Assembly: GCA_046046245.1 (NCBI GenBank) | Contig: JBJOKE010000017.1 | Location: 1-64,000, forward strand | From: UBA4615 sp046046245 | GTDB lineage: Bacteria; Pseudomonadota; Gammaproteobacteria; Burkholderiales; Burkholderiaceae_E | DNA length: 64,000 nucleotides | Reading direction: 5' to 3' | Part shown: positions 60,144 through 64,000 of the stretch, in pieces | Layout: each line of letters starts with the position of its first letter | Numbering within the stretch: position 1 is the first letter of the stretch | Notes under the pieces: generated by a model | Told to the model about the DNA's origin: nothing | The model's database searches: none | The model's input: the letters and a program-made list of their open reading frames with translations, nothing else | Translations under genes and position numbers: made by a program

Positions 60144-60695
60144 TCAGGCCTCGCCGGCCACGTCCGAGAACTCCGGCTCGTGCATCCACGCCGCGTGCTT
60201 CGGCGCGCGCTTCGTGCGCGACCACTCGTCGAGCATCGCCCACTTCACCTCGTCGAGCCTCGCCATCTGCTCGGGCGTCGCGGTGTCGGCGGCGAGCTCG
60301 AGCCGATGGCCGTTCGGATCGAAGAAGTAGATCGACCTGAAGATCGTGTGGTCGGTGGGGCCGATCACCTCGATGCCCGCCGCCTCCAGCCGCGCCTTGG
60401 TCGCGAGCAGCTCGTCGACGCCGTCGACCTTGAACGCGATGTGCTGGACCCAGTTCGGCGTGTTCTCGTCGCGGCCCATCGCCGGCGAGTTCGGCAGCTC
60501 GAAGAACGCGAGCACGTTGCCGGCCCCGGCGTCGAGGAAGAGGTGCATGTAGGGGTCGGGTGCCTTGGTCGACGGGACCCTGTCCTCGGCGATCGCGAGC
60601 ACGAAGTCCATGCCCAGGTGCCTGCGGTAGAACTCGACGGTCTCCTTCGCGTCGCGGCAGCGGTAGGCGACGTGGTGGATGCGCTGGATCGACAT
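60144..60695 (-). CDS. VOC-family protein, possible ring-cleavage dioxygenase
   Basis: A 183-aa vicinal-oxygen-chelate protein. The two-His-one-Glu set is visible: His7/8 in IHHVAYRC, His in VQHIAFKV and Glu in HRLELAAD. Such a site occurs in extradiol dioxygenases and glyoxalases. Between the hydroxylase and fumarylacetoacetase genes, a ring-opening role is plausible, since no cupin-type homogentisate or gentisate dioxygenase is present; this is inference. About 40 C-terminal residues extend beyond a single VOC module. Confidence 0.75.
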   Translation of the reverse strand: MSIQRIHHVAYRCRDAKETVEFYRRHLGMDFVLAIAEDRVPSTKAPDPYMHLFLDAGAGNVLAFFELPNSPAMGRDENTPNWVQHIAFKVDGVDELLATKARLEAAGIEVIGPTDHTIFRSIYFFDPNGHRLELAADTATPEQMARLDEVKWAMLDEWSRTKRAPKHAAWMHEPEFSDVAGEA

Positions 60696-60724
60696 GGCGG
60701 GCTCCGTGCGGTGGAGGGCGGGCC

Positions 60725-62059
60725 TCAGGCAGTGACGGGCGGCGCCGGTGCGATCGTGCCGGCGCAGTCGCCGAAGCCGATGCGGCGGGCACCGGGACGC
60801 TCGCAGGTGGCGCGCAGGATCAGCGTGTCGCCGTCGGCGAGGAAGGTCCGGGTCTCGCCGTCGGGCAGCACCAGCGGCTTCTTCCCGCCCTCGCTCAATT
60901 CGAGCAGCGAGCCGGCCTGGGACGGTTCGGCGCCGGACAGCGTGCCCGAGCCGAGCAGGTCGCCGGGCTGCAGGTTGCAGCCGCCGGACGCGTGATGGGT
61001 GACCAGCTGCGCGGCCGTCCAGTAGGCCGCGTCCTTCGCGTTGCCGCGCGACAGCCGCACCGGCGGGCGGCCGGCCGCGCGCATCGCGCCGGTGTGCAGC
61101 CAGGCCTCGACGGTGATGTCGAGCGCGCCGGCCGCGCGGTTCGCGGGCGAGTCGAGGTGGGGCAGCGGCTGCGGATCGCCTTCGGGCCGCGAGAAGGGCG
61201 CGCGGAACGGCGCGAGCGCCTCCATCGTGACGAGCCACGGCGAGACCGTGCTCGCGAAGTTCTTCGCGAGGAACGGACCGAGCGGCTGGTACTCCCAGGG
61301 CTGGATGTCCCGCGCGGACCAGTCGTTCAGCAGGCAGATGCCGAACAGGTGGTCCTCCGCCTCGGTCATCGGGATCGGCTCGCCGAGCGCGTTGCCGGTG
61401 CCGATCACGAACCCGAGCTCGAGCTCGTAGTCCAGCCGCCTGCTCGGTCCGAAGGTCGGCCGCTCGGCATCGGGCGCCTTCGTCTGGCCGTTCGGTCGGC
61501 GCACCGCATGGCCGCTGGCCACGATCGACGACGCGCGACCGTGGTAGCCGATCGGCACCCAGCGGTAGTTCGGCAGCAGCGGGTTGTCGGGCCGGAAGAG
61601 CCGGCCGACCGCGGTCGCGTGGTGGATGCCGGTGTAGAAGTCGGTGTAGTCGCCGATCGCGCAGGGCACGGTCAGCTCGGCGTCGGACTGCGCGACCAGC
61701 GCGCGGGCGAGCGCCGGCCGGCCGCGCTCGGCGTCGAGCGCTTGCGACAGCGCGGCGCGCATGCGGCGGCGCACGGCGGGGCCGTGCGCCATGAAGGTGT
61801 TCAGGTCGCCGGCCGCGAGCGGCTCGAGCAGCGCGGCGACCTCGGCCTCCCAGCCGCCGGCCGCGCGGGCGGCCGCGAGGTCGAGGATGCGGTCACCGAT
61901 CGCGACGCCGATCCGCCAGGGCTCGGTGCTGCCCGATCGCCGGAAGCGGCCGAAGGGCAGGTTCTGGATCGGGAAGTCGGTGCCGGGGTCGTTCGCCGAC
62001 GCCACCCAGCTGCGCCGGGCCGGGTCGTGGGTGAAGTCGAGGGGGGGCGGTGTCGTCAT
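60725..62059 (-). CDS. fahA: Fumarylacetoacetase
   Basis: A 444-aa hydrolase cleaving fumarylacetoacetate to fumarate and acetoacetate. The N-terminal SH3-like domain (FPIQNLPFGRF) and the catalytic domain with DYTDFYTGIHHATAVG, RLDYELELGFVIG and LLNDWSARDIQPWEYQPLGPF match the full-length tyrosine/homogentisate-pathway enzyme rather than the short fumarylpyruvate hydrolases. hmgA and maiA are not present. It follows the MBL-like gene after 19 bases. Confidence 0.94.
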   Translation of the reverse strand: MTTPPPLDFTHDPARRSWVASANDPGTDFPIQNLPFGRFRRSGSTEPWRIGVAIGDRILDLAAARAAGGWEAEVAALLEPLAAGDLNTFMAHGPAVRRRMRAALSQALDAERGRPALARALVAQSDAELTVPCAIGDYTDFYTGIHHATAVGRLFRPDNPLLPNYRWVPIGYHGRASSIVASGHAVRRPNGQTKAPDAERPTFGPSRRLDYELELGFVIGTGNALGEPIPMTEAEDHLFGICLLNDWSARDIQPWEYQPLGPFLAKNFASTVSPWLVTMEALAPFRAPFSRPEGDPQPLPHLDSPANRAAGALDITVEAWLHTGAMRAAGRPPVRLSRGNAKDAAYWTAAQLVTHHASGGCNLQPGDLLGSGTLSGAEPSQAGSLLELSEGGKKPLVLPDGETRTFLADGDTLILRATCERPGARRIGFGDCAGTIAPAPPVTA

Positions 62060-62078
62060 GATGGGTCGGGGCGGGGGC

Positions 62079-63038
62079 TCAGCCTTCCAGCGTCTCCCAC
62101 ATCTGCCGGTCGCGCTCGGCCGTCCAGACCCGCGGGTCGGCGTGGGCGGTCGCCTCGTCGTAGGCGCGGGTCACGTCGAAGGGCATGCAGTGGTCGAAGA
62201 TGACCCACTGGCCGTACTTCGGCGCCATCGCGTCGTAGGTGCGGCGGTAGACGGTCTTCAGGTCCTCGCCGCGGGCCGCGCCCGCCTTGACGTTCGCCCA
62301 CAGCTCCGAGACGAACGCGCGCGTCGACGCGAGGCCCTGCGCGACGCGGTCCTCGCCGACCAGCGCCGGCCCGCGGCCCGGAACCAGCGCGCGGGGGTTC
62401 AGCGCGGCGATCGCATCGAGCGTCCTGGGCCAGTCCTGGAAATAGGCGTCGCCGGCATAGGGCGTCGCGTCGAACTCCACCAGGTCGCCCGACAGCAGCA
62501 CCCGATCCTTCGGCAGCCACACCACCGTGTCGCCCTTCGTGTGGCCGCGGCCGAGCTGCAGCAGCTGGACCTCGAGCGAGCCCAGCCACAGCGTCATCTT
62601 CCCGACGAAGGTCATCGTCGGCCAGGTGAGGCCGGCCGGCACGGTCTCGACGTCGCGGAACAGCCGCGGGAAGCGGCCGATCTCGCTCGCCTTGTCGGCC
62701 TCGCCGCGCTCGACGATCAGGTCGCGGGTGTCCTGGCTCGCCAGCACCTGCTGCGCGCCGTAGGCGCTCGCCCCGAGCACGCGGACCGCGTGGTAATGCG
62801 TGAGCACGACGTACCGGATCGGCTTGTCGGTGACCTCGCGGATCCTGCGGATCACGTCGGCGGCCATCGCGGGCGTGGCCTGCGTGTCGGCCACCAGCAC
62901 CGCGTCGTCGCCGATCACGATCCCGGTGTTCGGGTCGCCCTCGGCGGTGTACGCGTAGGCGTGGTCCGAGAGCTTCGTGAAGGTCACCGGCTTCTCGGCG
63001 AGGTCGGCGTGCGACGCGAACTGCTTCTGCGTGGACAT
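62079..63038 (-). CDS. MBL-fold protein with altered zinc motif
   Basis: A 319-aa metallo-beta-lactamase-fold protein. The fold is supported by GIVIGDDAVLVADTQ, LGRGHTKGDTVVWLPKDRVLLSGDLVEF and the C-terminal helices. The zinc motif HxHxDH reads HYHAVR: His81 and His83 are kept but the Asp and third His are Val85 and Arg86. I believe this variant recurs in a family of relatives. Such a protein would bind one metal or none in the usual site. It is the first gene of the six-gene operon and diverges from the IclR gene. The substrate is unknown. Confidence 0.8.
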   Translation of the reverse strand: MSTQKQFASHADLAEKPVTFTKLSDHAYAYTAEGDPNTGIVIGDDAVLVADTQATPAMAADVIRRIREVTDKPIRYVVLTHYHAVRVLGASAYGAQQVLASQDTRDLIVERGEADKASEIGRFPRLFRDVETVPAGLTWPTMTFVGKMTLWLGSLEVQLLQLGRGHTKGDTVVWLPKDRVLLSGDLVEFDATPYAGDAYFQDWPRTLDAIAALNPRALVPGRGPALVGEDRVAQGLASTRAFVSELWANVKAGAARGEDLKTVYRRTYDAMAPKYGQWVIFDHCMPFDVTRAYDEATAHADPRVWTAERDRQMWETLEG

Positions 63039-63108
63039 GGGGCTCCCCGGGCGTGTGACGCGGTCCGGCCGGGGCCGGGCGTCGTTTGTCGGATGCGAAT
63101 CCGTTTGC

Positions 63109-63137
63109 AGGATAGCGGGCGACCTCCGGTTTGGCAA
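63109..63137 (-). promoter_or_regulatory. Promoter of the six-gene catabolic operon (TTGCCA-17-TATCCT)
   Basis: On the minus strand TTGCCA (63137-63132), 17 bases and TATCCT (63114-63109), each 5 of 6 or close to consensus. The predicted start is near 63102, with a 63-nt leader before the MBL-like gene. GTTTGC/GCAAAC half-sites overlap the -35 and adjoin the -10. Confidence 0.6.
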
Positions 63138-63158
63138 ACGCGTTTGCGGTAGGCAAAC
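63134..63158. promoter_or_regulatory. Overlapping GCAAAC/GTTTGC palindromes, candidate IclR operator
   Basis: GCAAAC-GC-GTTTGC (63134-63147) and GTTTGC-GGTAG-GCAAAC (63142-63158) share a central GTTTGC. A further GTTTGC is at 63103-63108. The array covers the operon -35 and lies 20-50 bases before the divergent IclR gene, as expected for an autoregulated IclR repressor. Confidence 0.6.
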
Positions 63159-63182
63159 TTCGCTCCGATCGGGAGGGATGCG

Positions 63183-64000
63183 ATGCGGCACGGGCGGGAC
63201 GGGAGCCGGAACGAGGGCGAGGGCGACGGCGAGGCTCGTGCGCAGCGTGCGGTGCAGTCGGTGGAGGTGGGCGGGCGGCTGCTGCTCGCGCTCGCCGGAC
63301 ACCGGGAGTCGATGTCCCTGAAGGACCTGGCGGCGGCGGCGGCCTTGCCCGCGTCCCGCGCGCACCCCTACCTGGTGAGCTTCGCGAAGCTGGGGCTGGT
63401 GGTGCAGGACCCGGCGGGCGGCCGGTACGCACTGGGGCCGGCGGCGCTGCAGCTCGGGCTCTCCGCGCTGGCGCAGCTGGACGCGCCGAAGGCGGCCGCT
63501 CCCGTGGCCGAGGCGCTGGCGCGGCGGACCGGTCACGCCGTGGCGCTCGCGGTCTGGGGCAACTTCGGGCCGACCGTGGTGCGGATGATCGACGCGGTCC
63601 AGCCGCTGCACGTGTCGATGCGCGCCGGCACGGTGATGTCGCTGCTGGGAACCGCGACCGGGCGCGCGTTCGCCGCGGTGATGCCGCTCGAGACGATGCG
63701 CCGCTCGCTCGCGCGGCCGCTGGGCGACGACGAGCGTCTCGCGCGGCCGATGCTCGCGCGCGACGACGCGACGCTCCGGCAGATCGTCGACGAGTACCGC
63801 CGCCACGGCGTGGCGCGTGCGGTGGGGCGGCCGATTCCGGGCGTCAATGCGTTCAGCGCACCGGTGTTCGACCACGAGGGGCAGCCGGTGATGGTGGTGA
63901 CCGCGCTGGGCCACCAGGACACGTTCCCGGCGGCGTGGGAGTCGCCGATGGCGCGGGAGGTGAAGGCGGCGGCGCGGGAGGTGTCGGCGCGGCTGGGCGG
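63183..64000 (+). CDS. IclR-family transcriptional regulator (3' end outside window)
   Basis: The frame starts at ATG 63183 (GGGAGGG upstream) and runs open to the right edge (272 codons seen). The N-terminal winged helix-turn-helix (about residues 25-85: RAVQSVEVGGRLLLAL, SLKDLAAAAALPASRAHPYL) is followed by the IclR effector domain (LGPAALQLGLSAL; LLGTATGRAFAAVM). It is divergent from the six-gene catabolic operon and should control it from the intervening palindromes. MhpR of E. coli is in the same family. Confidence 0.9.
   Translation, partial: MRHGRDGSRNEGEGDGEARAQRAVQSVEVGGRLLLALAGHRESMSLKDLAAAAALPASRAHPYLVSFAKLGLVVQDPAGGRYALGPAALQLGLSALAQLDAPKAAAPVAEALARRTGHAVALAVWGNFGPTVVRMIDAVQPLHVSMRAGTVMSLLGTATGRAFAAVMPLETMRRSLARPLGDDERLARPMLARDDATLRQIVDEYRRHGVARAVGRPIPGVNAFSAPVFDHEGQPVMVVTALGHQDTFPAAWESPMAREVKAAAREVSARLG

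Overview
The window is very GC-rich (about 70% or more by eye) chromosomal DNA from a Gram-negative bacterium, most likely a betaproteobacterium of the order Burkholderiales. Outer-membrane genes (lptD, surA, tolQR, lnt) support Gram-negative. Three Bug-type periplasmic receptors and the orders dusB-fis-purH-ruvC-ruvA, phoH-ybeY-corC-lnt and amgK-murU beside lptD support the assignment. I see no tRNA, rRNA, insertion sequence, prophage or CRISPR array.

Layout. 1-3.6 kb: tol-pal genes (tolR, tolQ, ybgC), a rhomboid protease and ruvB, all on the minus strand. 3.7-6.5 kb: a four-gene cassette (TlpA-like thioredoxin, Cys-tailed DUF4266 lipoprotein, DUF3570 beta-barrel, ApbE flavin transferase) placed between ruvA and ruvB. 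6.8-15.2 kb: ruvA, ruvC, purH, fis, dusB, then a UbiH-like hydroxylase, pepP, murU and amgK. 15.2-19.8 kb, plus strand: lptD-surA-rsmA. 19.8-31.5 kb, minus strand: gloA, a YgjP-like peptidase, plsC, a degenerate gmhB, glyS, glyQ, lnt, corC, ybeY, phoH, miaB and a small exported protein. 31.5-36.5 kb: a hybrid histidine kinase and leuA, with a Leu-rich leader peptide upstream.

From 36.5 kb the content is accessory. Two orphan exported proteins are followed by a LuxR regulator divergent from an FAD hydroxylase plus DUF2783 protein (38.5-40.4 kb). An mhp-type meta-cleavage operon (mhpA, mhpB, mhpD, Bug receptor) follows, with a candidate MhpR-type operator. After a metallo-hydrolase, carbonic anhydrase and an Aer-like chemoreceptor comes a sulfur-themed block (49.2-55.8 kb): two YeeE/YedE proteins, a persulfide dioxygenase-rhodanese fusion, a TauD-type dioxygenase, a sulfatase and two Bug receptors. 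A B12-binding AerR/PpaA-like protein comes next. The right end is a six-gene IclR-controlled operon: metallo-hydrolase-like protein, fumarylacetoacetase, VOC protein, FAD hydroxylase, DUF2783 protein and RraA-like protein.

How it works together: the left half is housekeeping (envelope assembly, DNA repair, translation, leucine synthesis). The right half looks like a catabolic region for phenolic and sulfur-containing compounds. The most promising undescribed items are the ApbE/DUF3570/DUF4266/TlpA cassette, whose barrel carries a flavinylation-like motif, the twice-repeated hydroxylase-DUF2783 pair, and the apparently leaderless leuA leader peptide. A further theme is -10 promoter elements placed almost directly at start codons.
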